DNA of 46,389 bases from JBBIWA01 sp037439425 (GCA_037439425.1 JBBIWA010000040.1:1-46389); one strand, 5' to 3'; shown: positions 27,314 through 36,182, counted from the first letter of the stretch. Notes: generated from the letters alone by a model not told the origin. Numbers and translations: made by a program.

Positions 27314-28726
27314 ATGAACAGCACAAATATTTGGGACTCTGTGCTCTTAGCCGTCGAAAAGAGAATCAACCACGAAAGTTTCACTACCTGGTTCAAACCT
27401 ATTACCTTCAACAAAAATGATTCCTCAAAGATCTATCTCAAGGTCCCAGACCGGGTATTTGAGGACTGGATTCTTAACAACTACCGTGACGTCCTTGAAG
27501 AGTCACTGGAAGAGCTCAATTTGGGCGGGTGCGAGATCAGCTTTGAAGTTGCACCTCCAGAGGACCAGAACCAAGATCACAATACTGAACGCAGCCTGCC
27601 GCCGCGGGAAGACCAAGATTTTCATAGACTATTGAATCAAGCGCAGGGAAGTTCTTTCTTGGCGGATTCTCCACTCCCAACCACAACCTTCGTTGACCTT
27701 GAACCGTTAGACCTCCCTCTCAACTCCAAGTATACTTTTGATACCTTTGTCGTCGGATCCTCCAACCAATTTGCTCATGCAGCAGCTCTGGCTGTAGCAG
27801 ACGCTCCCTCCAAAACCTATAATCCACTGTATATTTACGGCGGCGTGGGGTTGGGCAAGACACACCTGATGTGCGCAATCGGCCACAGAGTTAAAGAGAC
27901 CAACCGTCATCTACGCCTTTGCTACATCTCAGCAGAGAAGTTTATGAATGAGCTGATCAACGCTATCAGGTATGACCGCACAATGACTTTTCGTGAAAAA
28001 TACCGGTCGATTGACATCCTGCTAATAGATGACATCCAGTTTATCGCCGGCAAAGAGCGCACGCAGGAAGAGTTTTTTCACACTTTTAATGCTCTCTACG
28101 ATGGCCAAAAGCAGATCGTCATTTCTTCTGACTGCCCACCTCGTGAAATCCCAACTCTTGAAGAGCGGCTCCACTCAAGGTTTGAATGGGGACTAATTGC
28201 CGACATTCAACCTCCTGACCTTGAGACCAAGGTCGCTATTTTGCGTAAGAAAGCAGCCCTGGAAAAACTTGATCTCCCAGACAATGTCGCACTTTTCATT
28301 GCCAGCAAAATCAAATCTAACATTAGAGAGCTGGAGGGATCGCTAGTTAGGTTAACCGCTCTCTCATCCCTGCGCGGTGAACCTATCAGCCTTTCCCTGG
28401 CACAAGAGGCAATCAAAAATCTCATAGAGGAAGAAGACCGATCTGTCACAATTGAGGTTATTCAAAAGGTAGTGGCTGATTACTATAATCTGCGTGTGGC
28501 AGATCTAAAATCAAAATCTAATGCCAGAAATATCGCCGTTCCCCGTCAAATAGCAATGTACCTTTGTAAAGTATTGACTAAAGCTAGTTTACCGGAAATC
28601 GGCAGGGAATTTGGTGGAAAACACCACACTACGGTTCTTCACAGCATCAACAAAATCAGTAGGTTATATGAACAGAAGGGGAGTTTCCACAGAGTTATTA
28701 ACAGTCTAATTGCTAGTTGCAAATAG
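27314..28726 (+). CDS. dnaA: Chromosomal replication initiator DnaA
   Basis: DnaA binds DnaA boxes in oriC as ATP oligomers and melts the origin. The 470-residue protein has domain I (NIWDSVLLAVEKRINHESFTTWF region), a variable linker (about 90-140), the AAA+ domain with Walker A GGVGLGKTHL near 176, Walker B LLIDDIQF near 238 and the arginine-finger region, and domain IV with the DnaA signature GREFGGKHHTTVLHSINKI near 433-451 that reads DnaA boxes. GGAGAAG lies just before ATG 27314. It is followed by the box array and dnaN in the usual order. The usual neighbour rpmH is absent on the upstream side. Confidence 0.98.
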   Translation: MNSTNIWDSVLLAVEKRINHESFTTWFKPITFNKNDSSKIYLKVPDRVFEDWILNNYRDVLEESLEELNLGGCEISFEVAPPEDQNQDHNTERSLPPREDQDFHRLLNQAQGSSFLADSPLPTTTFVDLEPLDLPLNSKYTFDTFVVGSSNQFAHAAALAVADAPSKTYNPLYIYGGVGLGKTHLMCAIGHRVKETNRHLRLCYISAEKFMNELINAIRYDRTMTFREKYRSIDILLIDDIQFIAGKERTQEEFFHTFNALYDGQKQIVISSDCPPREIPTLEERLHSRFEWGLIADIQPPDLETKVAILRKKAALEKLDLPDNVALFIASKIKSNIRELEGSLVRLTALSSLRGEPISLSLAQEAIKNLIEEEDRSVTIEVIQKVVADYYNLRVADLKSKSNARNIAVPRQIAMYLCKVLTKASLPEIGREFGGKHHTTVLHSINKISRLYEQKGSFHRVINSLIASCK

Positions 28727-28737
28727 ACTTATTCTAT

Positions 28738-28970
28738 TTTTCCACATTGGGGCCTGTGGATCTCTGTGGATCTCTGTGGAAAATTCATCAGTAAAATAAA
28801 AATTTCCACAGATTTCCTTTTTTTCCACAGATTTTCCACAAGATTTTCCACAGAGCCGAATTCGTAGTTATGTATGTAATATCAACACTTTACGAGGATT
28901 TATCCACATTTCCACAGCCCCTACTAATACTACTAGATTAATACATGTGAATATAAATTAGATTGGCTAG
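28738..28970 (+). other. oriC: Replication origin oriC: DnaA-box array with DnaA-trio unwinding region
   Basis: Nine or ten DnaA-box-like 9-mers occur between dnaA and dnaN. One is perfect, TTATCCACA at 28900-28908. TTTTCCACA is at 28738, 28821, 28832 and 28844, and reversed at 28775. TGTGGATCT copies at 28755 and 28765 give a 10-bp spacing with the next box. ATTTCCACA is at 28802 and 28908. After the last box come GCCCC (28917-28921) and CTA CTA ATA CTA CTA (28921-28935), whose complement reads as 3'-GAT-GAT-TAT-GAT-GAT, the DnaA-trio pattern. AT-rich DNA follows to 28970. Confidence 0.93.
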
Positions 28971-29005
28971 TAAAACCCTCATCCAGGTTCAAGGAGAAAG
29001 AAAGA

Positions 29006-30109
29006 ATGCGCATTACTGTTGGTAAGGCTACCCTGTTGAAAGAATTGGGTATTGTCCAGGGAGTTGTCGAGAAGAAAAACACAATTCCCATTCTTTCTAA
29101 CTTACTTCTCGAGGCCCATCAAGGGACCATAAGCATCAAAGGCACTGATCTGGATGTATCAATTGCCACTATTTGCGATGCTGAGGTAAGGGAGGAGGGA
29201 GCAGTTTGCATTCAAGCTAAAAAGCTTTTCGAAATTGTTAAGGCCCTGCCGGAAGCTGAGATAGAGCTAAAGTGTGATGCTCAAAGTCAGGTGAGCATAG
29301 TCTGCGAACGATCTAGATTTAAACTGCTGGGGCTTGCAAGAGACAATTTTCCAGAGGTACAGGATTTTAAAGGGGAATGGGTCAGCCTCCCAGCATATCT
29401 GCTTCGGATCTTCATCGCCCGCACCTTATTTGCTGTCACTCAGGAGGAATCGCGTTATGCGCTCAATGGAGCTAAGTTCGAGCTCTCAGGCGATATGGTG
29501 AGAATGGTAGCTACAGATGGCCATAGGCTTTCTTTTATCGAAAGAAGGGGACAAATTGTTGGTGGGGCAACTGTTGATTCAATTATCCCAAAGAAGACTC
29601 TTGCTGAACTGGCAAAGCTATGTGCTGAGACAGAAGAGACGGTGGAATTTGGCAAAGATGAAAACCATTTATTTTTTAAAGTGGGCAAGCGCCTTTTGGT
29701 TTCGCGAACGCTTAGTGGGCAGTTTCCAAACTATGAACTGGTTTTGCCAAAAAACAATAAGAATAAAGTAGTTTTTGATAGTGGACAGTTAGCCAGTGCT
29801 GTTCGGCGTGTGGCACTGATGGCTGATGAGCGCTCACATGCAGTTAAATTCGAGATTGGAAGGGATCAGGTTGTTATTACTTCTCAGTCTGCTGATGTAG
29901 GTGAGGCAGGTGAAACATTGCCAGTGGAATATGGTGGTGAAGCGATAAGTATTGGATTTAACGCTCAGTATCTACAGGACTTTTTTAGCGTCATTCAGGG
30001 CGGGGAGGTGGCCTTTGAGTTTAAAGATGGGAACTCTCAGGTCCAGATCAGGCCACTTGTTAGCGAGGAGTACGACTTCAGATATATTGTCATGCCCATG
30101 CGGCTGTGA
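29006..30109 (+). CDS. dnaN: DNA polymerase III beta subunit (sliding clamp)
   Basis: DnaN forms the ring-shaped dimer that holds DNA polymerase III on DNA. The 367-residue protein is of normal length and has three repeated clamp domains. Recognisable segments are LLKELGIVQGVVEKKNTIPILSN at the N terminus, RYALNGAKFELSGDMVRMVATDGHRLSFIE near 150-180, SGQFPNYELVLPKNN near 235, FNAQYLQDFF near 315 and a C terminus ending YDFRYIVMPMRL. AAGGAG lies 8-9 bases before ATG. It lies directly after oriC, and its transcript ends at a hairpin with a T-run about 130 bases downstream. Confidence 0.98.
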   Translation: MRITVGKATLLKELGIVQGVVEKKNTIPILSNLLLEAHQGTISIKGTDLDVSIATICDAEVREEGAVCIQAKKLFEIVKALPEAEIELKCDAQSQVSIVCERSRFKLLGLARDNFPEVQDFKGEWVSLPAYLLRIFIARTLFAVTQEESRYALNGAKFELSGDMVRMVATDGHRLSFIERRGQIVGGATVDSIIPKKTLAELAKLCAETEETVEFGKDENHLFFKVGKRLLVSRTLSGQFPNYELVLPKNNKNKVVFDSGQLASAVRRVALMADERSHAVKFEIGRDQVVITSQSADVGEAGETLPVEYGGEAISIGFNAQYLQDFFSVIQGGEVAFEFKDGNSQVQIRPLVSEEYDFRYIVMPMRL

Positions 30110-30238
30110 GCAAGTGGTAGGAAAGATAGAGGCGAGGATTGGTTAAAGACCAGATATCTTAACTATAATTAATTGGATGATTTGCGGAACTTTTGTGGCC
30201 TTGATTCGTTAATACAGACACGGGTGAACCTCCTGATA

Positions 30239-30295
30239 GTGGCGATCATAGAATGAGGCTGGGGTGGGTTCTCATCTATGGTCGCCAACTTTTTT
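30239..30295 (+). terminator. Intrinsic terminator after dnaN
   Basis: A long inverted repeat (30239-30257 with 30271-30289) pairs GGCGAxCATAGA and TGAG with TCTATGGTCGCC and CTCA with one bulge and one mismatch. It is followed directly by six T residues (30290-30295). Loop bases are G/T rich. Confidence 0.8.
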
Positions 30296-30587
30296 AGTCT
30301 ATGCAGGTTGCATAGCTCAGATAACCAACTTAAAGCTACCTTTGCCAACATATGTCTGGCTTCTCTCACTTACAGTTAGAAAGAGAAGACTGAATTTTAT
30401 CACCTTTTGAAACTCAGCAGCCCAGCAGTTCCCGCTTGGCGGGAATAGTTGATTTAGCCAAGAGAGTTTTTCTGCACTTGGGCTAGATAGTTGCTGAAAT
30501 AGCAACTACCAGCAAGCAGTTTTTTGCTTTTAATGTGATTTATAATATATTGTTGCATGCTTGAAATAAGCAACATTTTGATGCACG
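30296..30587. other. Spacer without recognised gene (292 bp)
   Basis: Nothing recognisable was found between the dnaN terminator and the ISAs1 remnant. A short inverted repeat (CCCGC-TTGG-CGGG near 30430) is visible. AT content is high. Confidence 0.4.
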
Positions 30588-30925
30588 CTAAGGGTTCCTT
30601 ATATAGCTCCGAGAGCTATGTGAGTTCCATCGACCGTCTCGGTGGTGTGGATCGGGAGGTTGATGGTGCGTCCCTTCGCGCACGGCCGAGAGTATCTCAA
30701 CCGGCTCGGCGTAGAGGATCGGATGGTTTTCTTTGAGCGCGAGCACGTAATCGGTGCCCTGCTTGCGAATCTCCGCGGCCATCCCTTTCTGGGCGCTGAG
30801 CGCGTCGAGCATCACGATGCTTCCCTTGAGGGCGAGCAAGCACAAGAGATTAGGCCCCGCAGTGATCCCATTGGAATCACCCTCTACTTCAACTTGTCCG
30901 AGAGGGGGGGCTAACTCTTCGAGGA
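30588..30925 (-). pseudogene. ISAs1-family transposase remnant
   Basis: The minus strand encodes NGITAGPNLLCLLALKGSIV, then MLDALSAQKGMAAEIRKQGT and DYVLALKENHPILY. This corresponds to the core of ISAs1 (H-repeat) transposases, where SNEITAxPxLLxxLxLxGxIVTIDAMGxQ is typical. A frame change near 30660 shifts the expected DHGRIETR region (here partly visible as ETVDGTHIA). The N- and C-terminal parts are missing, so it is not functional. Confidence 0.8.
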
Positions 30926-31243
30926 TGCGATCCGAGTGCTTGAGGATAAGATACTATATGGGATATTCTGCATGGGTGATGAAAGAGCGAGAATTGAGGA
31001 GCTACGCATGGCGCGTGGATGTTTTAGGTATACCTGTGGGTCTGGAGTGTGAGTATCAACGGAGATTGAGGAACTACGCTGGATAGTGGAGAGGGAGAAG
31101 TGATTTCAGGAAAATTTTTGCGCTGCCGTGCTCTGGTGACACCGGGTAAAGCACCTGTTCAATTCATTCTGTAATAACTCAAGGCAATGCCCGACAATGA
31201 GCAGCAATTCTGACAAAACGGCCAACACAGGTGACTCAAAGCG
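30926..31243. other. Spacer without recognised gene (318 bp)
   Basis: No gene was recognised. Two similar segments (GAATTGAGGAGCTACGCATGG near 30990 and GAGATTGAGGAACTACGCTGG near 31062, written loosely) may be a decayed duplication. Confidence 0.35.
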
Positions 31244-31272
31244 TTGGCGAAGGTGTTGATGCTGGATAAAAA
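31244..31272 (+). promoter_or_regulatory. Possible promoter of selC
   Basis: TTGGCG (31244-31249) and TAAAAA (31267-31272) are spaced by 17 bases, and the tRNA begins 16 bases after the -10 box. Both boxes are only partial matches. Confidence 0.4.
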
Positions 31273-31287
31273 GGGAGCTCCTTTTGC

Positions 31288-31387
<100 letters not shown>

Positions 31388-31447
31388 TCCTGACGGATCG
31401 GCAACGGATACAAGTGAGAATCCGATCTCTATCATTAGTCAATCGCG

Positions 31448-32128
31448 TTAATGTAGGGCTCCAGTCTTTTTCAGCTCCTCGCGAATCTGATCATTGCTTG
31501 GTCGGAGAAACTTTTCCGTATCCAGGAAGCGACGTGTCACAATACCATCTTTATTGATAATGTAGGTAACTGGGTAAGGGAGGCCTGTTTTGACTTCGGC
31601 TGGATTGCGGATGCCGTATAGATCAACCACTTTGTGGCCTTTGTCCTCTAGCAGCGGAAAGTCGAACTTGCCTGGTGTGTGGGCGGTGTTGTAGACCGTC
31701 TGATATGACTCTTCGTGTGTGTCAAGACTAACGGCTAGAATTTGTACGTTTTTCTTCTCTTGCTCACTCAGTAATGATTTCAGCTTCCCGAGCTGATCCA
31801 TGCATTGCGCTCAGAAATAGCCACGATAAAACACCAGTACCACACTCTTCTTGCCCTTGTAGTCTGAGAGCCGATAGAGCGTCCCATCTCTATCTTCGAG
31901 CACGAAATCCGGCGCTGGAGTTCCTTCTTTAACTCGTTCCAGGTCGGTCACCCGCGGATCAAGCGTAGGTTGCGGCGTGGGCGTCGCCAGCGGCGCAGTG
32001 AGGGATTCCACCGATACTTCATTCCCGCCGCTTTGACAAGCGGAGAGCAAGAGCAAGCCTGCCAATAAGCAGTTTTTGAGGACTGAGAGAGGGTGACGAC
32101 TTGGGGTTCTTGCTCTAGAGGTGTTCAT
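31448..32128 (-). CDS. Selenocysteine-containing redoxin-fold lipoprotein (UGA-encoded Sec106)
   Basis: Two abutting frames (31811-32128 and 31448-31801) are in the same phase and separated by one TGA (31811-31813). Read through, they give a 226-residue protein: a lipoprotein signal with lipobox LLSAC (Cys31), a Pro/Thr-rich spacer, and an AhpC/TSA-type thioredoxin fold. The fold starts at GTPAPDFVLEDRDGTLY and continues VVLVFYRGYF-U-AQC-MDQL. In homologues this position is FYRGxWCxxC; here the first Cys is UGA (Sec106) and Cys109 is kept, giving a UxxC motif. The remainder (VSLDTHEES, FPLLEDKG, YPVTYIINKDG) is intact. A SECIS-like hairpin follows UGA and selC is adjacent. It is probably an extracytoplasmic peroxide- or disulfide-reducing enzyme. 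It lies 34 bases after the GHMP kinase gene on the same strand. Confidence 0.9.
31776..31798 (-). promoter_or_regulatory. Bacterial SECIS-like hairpin
   Basis: In the mRNA sense, TCAGCT and AGCTGA pair around a 5-base loop CGGGA, extended by two more pairs past an AA bulge. The loop starts 20 bases after the UGA, with G at its second position. This agrees with the general bacterial SECIS pattern (a hairpin shortly after UGA with G at loop start) that SelB reads. Confidence 0.7.
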
Positions 32129-32162
32129 GGTTACGTGTTCTCACTTCGGTTGATGATTGCGC

Positions 32163-33164
32163 CTATGGCCAATCTTTGACGCTTACTCCTTCGCGGGAAA
32201 TACGGTAGGGGAGTACCTGTCCGCCCGCCGCCGCCAGTGCGCGCTCAACCTCAGTCTTGCGCCCCGCAGCGCAGTAAAACGCTACGCAGCCACCGCCGCC
32301 AGCGCCACACACCTTGGCTCCCTCAGCACCGTGGCGACTGGCCACTTCAATCAGCTCGTCAATGAAGGGCGTCGAAATACCAGGCACTAGGTTGCGGCGG
32401 CTTTCCCATTCCTCGGCGAAGATGGCGCCGAGGCGATCAAAGGCTCTGGCTGTGAGAGCTGCCTCCAGTTCAAGCGCTGTGTCGCGGATTCGCTCAAACT
32501 TGGCAAAGATCTCTGGGTCTCCGTCAATATGCGCCTTGACCATCTCCCAGTTGTTTACACCGGAGTGGCGTGGGGCGCCCGTAAAGCACAGCGCGATACG
32601 TCGCTCCAATTCATCTAAGTCAGTTTTGATCTCCTCGCGGATCACGCCCTCCACTCGTAGCTTCACGTTTGAGACGCCACCGTAGACTGCGGGAAAGTAA
32701 TCCTGGTATCCGGCTGGCACACGTAGCACTTGTGTTTCGACATTGGCGGCGATGAAAGGGAGCTGTTCGCGCGTGAAGCGCTCGCCAGTTAACCGGTTGA
32801 GTGCTGCGCAGAGGGCAATATTCAGGGCTGAAGATCCAGCCAGCCCGGCCCCTGCTGGGGCCTGGCAATCAGTTGTAATGTTCAATCCTGCTTCTGGCCG
32901 AAAGAAATAAACCAGCTTAGAGACGAGCGCCATCTCTTCCTCTCCCTGCAGCGCTCCAATTGAGTCGGCTTCGAACCGCAGTCCACGATCCCGCGACTCT
33001 ACCACAAATCTCCGATCCTGGCGCGTCTCAAGGCAGCAGCGTGCATACAGATCGATCGCGAAGTTAACCGTCTGCGCGCCTTCGTGGAAGAGGTAAAGTG
33101 GCCAGATATCAATTGTCCCACCGGCTAGGTCAATTCGCGTTGGGGCCTGTGACTCGACGATCAA
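32163..33164 (-). CDS. GHMP-family sugar kinase (heptose/galactose-type)
   Basis: GHMP kinases phosphorylate small metabolites such as galactose, mevalonate or D-glycero-D-manno-heptose 7-phosphate. The protein has motif 1 APTRIDLAGGTIDIWPLYLF near the start, motif 2 PAGAGLAGSSALNIAL near 105-120 (ATP loop) and motif 3 AKVCGAGGGGCVAFY near 285-300. I chose TTG at 33164 because GGGAGG lies 5 bases upstream and the product then begins like other family members; the frame extends upstream to a TTG at 33203. It is most like heptose-phosphate or fucose-type kinases, but the substrate is not clear. It lies between dedA and the selenoprotein gene on the same strand. Confidence 0.87.
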   Translation of the reverse strand: MIVESQAPTRIDLAGGTIDIWPLYLFHEGAQTVNFAIDLYARCCLETRQDRRFVVESRDRGLRFEADSIGALQGEEEMALVSKLVYFFRPEAGLNITTDCQAPAGAGLAGSSALNIALCAALNRLTGERFTREQLPFIAANVETQVLRVPAGYQDYFPAVYGGVSNVKLRVEGVIREEIKTDLDELERRIALCFTGAPRHSGVNNWEMVKAHIDGDPEIFAKFERIRDTALELEAALTARAFDRLGAIFAEEWESRRNLVPGISTPFIDELIEVASRHGAEGAKVCGAGGGGCVAFYCAAGRKTEVERALAAAGGQVLPYRISREGVSVKDWP

Positions 33165-33215
33165 ACCAACCTCCCTTTTGCGCTTGCATACTGGAATTTG
33201 CAATCCAATCTCAGC

Positions 33216-33827
33216 TCAGTCTCCTTCTGACGGGTCGTGCAGGATGGGAGGGCTCATCTCAGGCACTTTGCGCCCGATGATGTAGCGCTCCGTGAGATAG
33301 AGCGAGAGGGCAATGACCAGAGCGGTAATAAAGGCGATCAGCAAAATGAGCCCAATCTGCTGCACCTGACCAATAATGATTTGAATTGCCCCGCTGAAGA
33401 AATACCCTGCTCCGGCCAGCAGCAGCACCCACGCACCGCAGCTTGCCAGCGTGAGCGGGCCAAAGCGGCGGAAAGGCATGTCAGCGAATCCCCAGAAGAC
33501 AGCGCTGCCCGTGCGCAACCCGTAGATGTACTTAACTAGGAAGATCGAGTAATTGCCAAAGCGTGCGCAGAGACGCTCCAGCTGCGGCTTGGTGCGCCGG
33601 TACATTTCACTCTTGCTAATCTGGCACTTGAAAGTGTGGCCGACAAGGTAGCTGAGCGTATCTCCGATGAAGCCGCCTAGAGTACCGCAAAGCAGCGCCT
33701 CGCTGAAGCTGAACAGACCATAGTGAGCCAATACCCCAGCAAATAGCAGCGTCAGGTCGCCTTCAATCATGACGCCGAAGAAGACAGCCCACAAGCCGTA
33801 TTCCCTAATGAGATTCTCGACAAACAT
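33216..33827 (-). CDS. DedA-family membrane protein
   Basis: DedA proteins are polytopic membrane proteins. Some act as undecaprenyl-phosphate or phospholipid flippases. The 203-residue protein has a re-entrant-type N-terminal part (ENLIREYGLWAVFFGVMIEGDL), the glycine-rich segment LLCGTLGGFIGDTLSYLVGH near 50-70, then FGNYSIFLVKYIYGLRTGSAVFWGFADMPF near 90-120 with conserved R and G, and two C-terminal membrane helices. I used ATG 33827 because homologues start there; the frame is open for 35 more codons upstream. It is followed by the GHMP kinase gene 51 bases downstream. It is divergent from the ROK gene. Confidence 0.88.
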   Translation of the reverse strand: MFVENLIREYGLWAVFFGVMIEGDLTLLFAGVLAHYGLFSFSEALLCGTLGGFIGDTLSYLVGHTFKCQISKSEMYRRTKPQLERLCARFGNYSIFLVKYIYGLRTGSAVFWGFADMPFRRFGPLTLASCGAWVLLLAGAGYFFSGAIQIIIGQVQQIGLILLIAFITALVIALSLYLTERYIIGRKVPEMSPPILHDPSEGD

Positions 33828-34159
33828 CAGTTGCACGTAAATGAAGCTGCGACCCTGCCCTCGGGGAAGACAGGCGGCCCTGCCTACACTCGCCCTTTTA
33901 GCTGGGCGAATGCGCGAACTGTGCGAGGACATTAAGTGCAGGTAAGTTCATCATCGTTGAGCCAGGTGGACCGAACATCCCTCAGCGCATGAGCAGTGAG
34001 TAGTCTCTTTTCTCTCTTCGTACGCTCTCCGCTTCTCAGCTGCGGATTCAGCGCGGAAACGGTTGATAAGATACTTGATACCTCGCCAGATGGCAAGCGC
34101 AGGCGCCAAATTGACAGCGTCCTTCTCCGCTTGCTATAGTCGTCAACAGGGAAATGCCT

Positions 34160-35146
34160 ATGGTCCAGGACAAAGCCTTTGCCCCAAACCGATCCGTCCA
34201 ATTCTGCCTCGGCGTAGACCTTGGCAGCCGACATCTGCGCATCGGCTTGGTGGATCGTACGGGTGAGGTACTTGCCTTCCGGCGAGAAACTTACCAAGTC
34301 GTGCCCGCGAATCCTGAACAGAACCGTGCTCTGGTTGATCAGCTTCTCGCGGCAGTCAGGCAGATGATGGATGAGCACCCTGGACAGGTTGCTGCCATTG
34401 GCGTTGGTTTCCCAGGATTGGTTCACCAGATCACTCACCGCGTCATTGCTCTGCCAAACGTCCCTAGTTTTGCCAACCTTGATCTGTATCAGGAGTTCGA
34501 GCGTGTCTTTAACTTGCCCATAGCCTTCGAGAATAGTTCCAATGCAGCTGCCTTCGCCGAGATGACTTGCGGCGCAGCGCAGGGTGTGAGCGATTGGCTT
34601 TACATTAGCATCGGTACAGGCGTTGGCTCTGGTTTGGTGCTCGATGGCAAACTGCGACGCGGAAAATCAGGCTTCGCAGGCGAGATCGGGCATATCAATA
34701 TCAATCCAGATGGCATCGAGTGTGCTTGCGGGAGCAATGGCTGTCTGGAGACGATTGCCTCGGTACCCAACATTGTGCGCCGCACGCGCGCACGCTTGCA
34801 GCGTGATTCTACCTCTTCACTTTCACGCCTTGGTGCTGAAAGAATCTCTTACGAAGACATTATCAACGCCGCTGAGCAAGGCGATGATCTGGCCCGGATG
34901 ATGCTCGAACGCACTGGTCATTTCATTGGGATGGCTGTTGCCGATATGATCAACGCGCTTAATCTCTCGATGGTAGCCATTGGTGGCCACCCCAAAGCGC
35001 GCCCCTTCCTCGTCCCGGCAATTACTGAGGAAGCCTGTCGCCGAGCCTTCCCTGCTTCATTCGAGGATTGTCAGATCGTTGCCGCTAGACTAGGAGAAGA
35101 AGCGGGCGTAGTGGGAGCAGCACTGCTAGCATCTAAGCTCGTTTGA
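34160..35146 (+). CDS. ROK-family sugar kinase (glucokinase-like)
   Basis: ROK kinases phosphorylate hexoses such as glucose or N-acetylmannosamine. The 328-residue protein has the phosphate-1 loop LGVDLGSRHLRIGLVD near residue 17, GIGVGFPGLV near 80, substrate residues FENSSNAAAFAE near 125 and GTGVGSGLVLDGKLRRGKSGFAGEIGHI near 150-178. The zinc motif, ECACGSNGCLE, is near 188, with the usual three Cys. No N-terminal helix-turn-helix is present, so it is an enzyme rather than a repressor. ATG at 34160 is favoured (AGGG about 7 bases upstream); an ATG two codons earlier is possible. It resembles glucokinases, but the substrate is not proven. Confidence 0.92.
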   Translation: MVQDKAFAPNRSVQFCLGVDLGSRHLRIGLVDRTGEVLAFRRETYQVVPANPEQNRALVDQLLAAVRQMMDEHPGQVAAIGVGFPGLVHQITHRVIALPNVPSFANLDLYQEFERVFNLPIAFENSSNAAAFAEMTCGAAQGVSDWLYISIGTGVGSGLVLDGKLRRGKSGFAGEIGHININPDGIECACGSNGCLETIASVPNIVRRTRARLQRDSTSSLSRLGAERISYEDIINAAEQGDDLARMMLERTGHFIGMAVADMINALNLSMVAIGGHPKARPFLVPAITEEACRRAFPASFEDCQIVAARLGEEAGVVGAALLASKLV

Positions 35147-35318
35147 TCTCAGATGATTTGATCCCTCCCCGGTTGCTAGGCGTCACTCCTCAGCCTTAGT
35201 GGAGATCTTTCTCAACTTTTGGTTTACTTGTTTGCTGAATTGGCATAGGATTTACTGGTGCCTCGGACCGATTGCCCTCCTCACATATTATTTGTGACCG
35301 CGCCCCAGCTAGTGCCCA

Positions 35319-36092
35319 ATGAGTACATCGATGAAGATTAGATCGTTTCTGGCCGTGCTTTGCTTGGTCGTGCCGTGTCACGCTCTAGCCCAAAACGAAG
35401 AGTCACCTTCGCAGGTTGTGAAACAATTCTATCAGCACCTGCGCGCGCGGCATTATGTTGAAGGCTTCCGCTTATCAGTCTACAGCGCTGCTATCGAAGG
35501 GTTGTCCGCAGAGGAGATGCGGGCTCTTGAGCCAGAGTTCAGACGCATTGCGGCTCGATTGCCGCAAGAGATCGAAACCCGTGGCGAACAAATTAGCGGT
35601 GATCAGGCGACGGTGTTCATCAAACTGCCGAGCGAAAGACAAATGCAGCAGGTGACACTAATTCGGATTGATGGGCAGTGGCGTGTCGGCGATCACGAAA
35701 CGTACCAGATGACTCTACGTCAGGGGCGCGCTTTCTTTTTCAATGCCCGCATCCGGGTTGCCGAAGCAGAAGCTTACGAATGGCTTCAAGAGATCATTGG
35801 AGCTGAGGCTATCTATTTCCGGGCCAGGCAGCGCTTTGCCACGCTTGAAGAGTTAATCAATCTGGGTGGCGTATCAAAACAGCTCATCAACGGGTCTGAA
35901 AGTGGCTATCGCTTTCGCTTAGCAGTCGGCGAAGATGGTAAAAGCTTTCGTCTCATCGCCGTCCCGGCTGAATATGGACGAACTGGCCGCCTCAGTTTTT
36001 ACGTGGATCACAGCTATGTGGTTCGCGCAGAGGACAGGGAAGGCCAGCCTGCGACCGCCTTATCGCCGCAGTATCAGCCTCACACTCCATAA
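35319..36092 (+). CDS. Secreted hypothetical protein with NTF2-like and pilin-like parts
   Basis: The 257-residue product has a signal peptide (IRSFLAVLCLVVPCHALAQN). An NTF2/DUF4878-like region follows (about 25-135: SQVVKQFYQHLRARHYVEGFR ... VTLIRIDGQWRVGDH). The C-terminal part (about 160-245: EAIYFRARQRFATLEELINL, SGYRFRLAVGEDGKSFRLIAVP, LSFYVDHSYVVRA) resembles the globular part of pilin-like proteins of Acidobacteriota. The combination is unusual. Function is unknown. The PilZ gene is 90 bases downstream. Confidence 0.7.
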   Translation: MSTSMKIRSFLAVLCLVVPCHALAQNEESPSQVVKQFYQHLRARHYVEGFRLSVYSAAIEGLSAEEMRALEPEFRRIAARLPQEIETRGEQISGDQATVFIKLPSERQMQQVTLIRIDGQWRVGDHETYQMTLRQGRAFFFNARIRVAEAEAYEWLQEIIGAEAIYFRARQRFATLEELINLGGVSKQLINGSESGYRFRLAVGEDGKSFRLIAVPAEYGRTGRLSFYVDHSYVVRAEDREGQPATALSPQYQPHTP

Positions 36093-36182
36093 GCTGGGGT
36101 TAACGTCCCGACTGCTGGTTGCCCCACCAGTTGCTTTGTGCTACCGACAACTTCCCTGGATTGGGTTGTAAAGGGAGAGGCT

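Noticed and set aside
31811..32128. Selenoprotein N-terminal half read as a truncated gene
   Set aside because: The downstream half is in phase and completes the redoxin fold; selC and a hairpin support UGA as selenocysteine.
33932..34438. 168-codon minus-strand frame over the start of the ROK gene
   Set aside because: It is antisense to a clear ROK kinase and has no recognisable motif.
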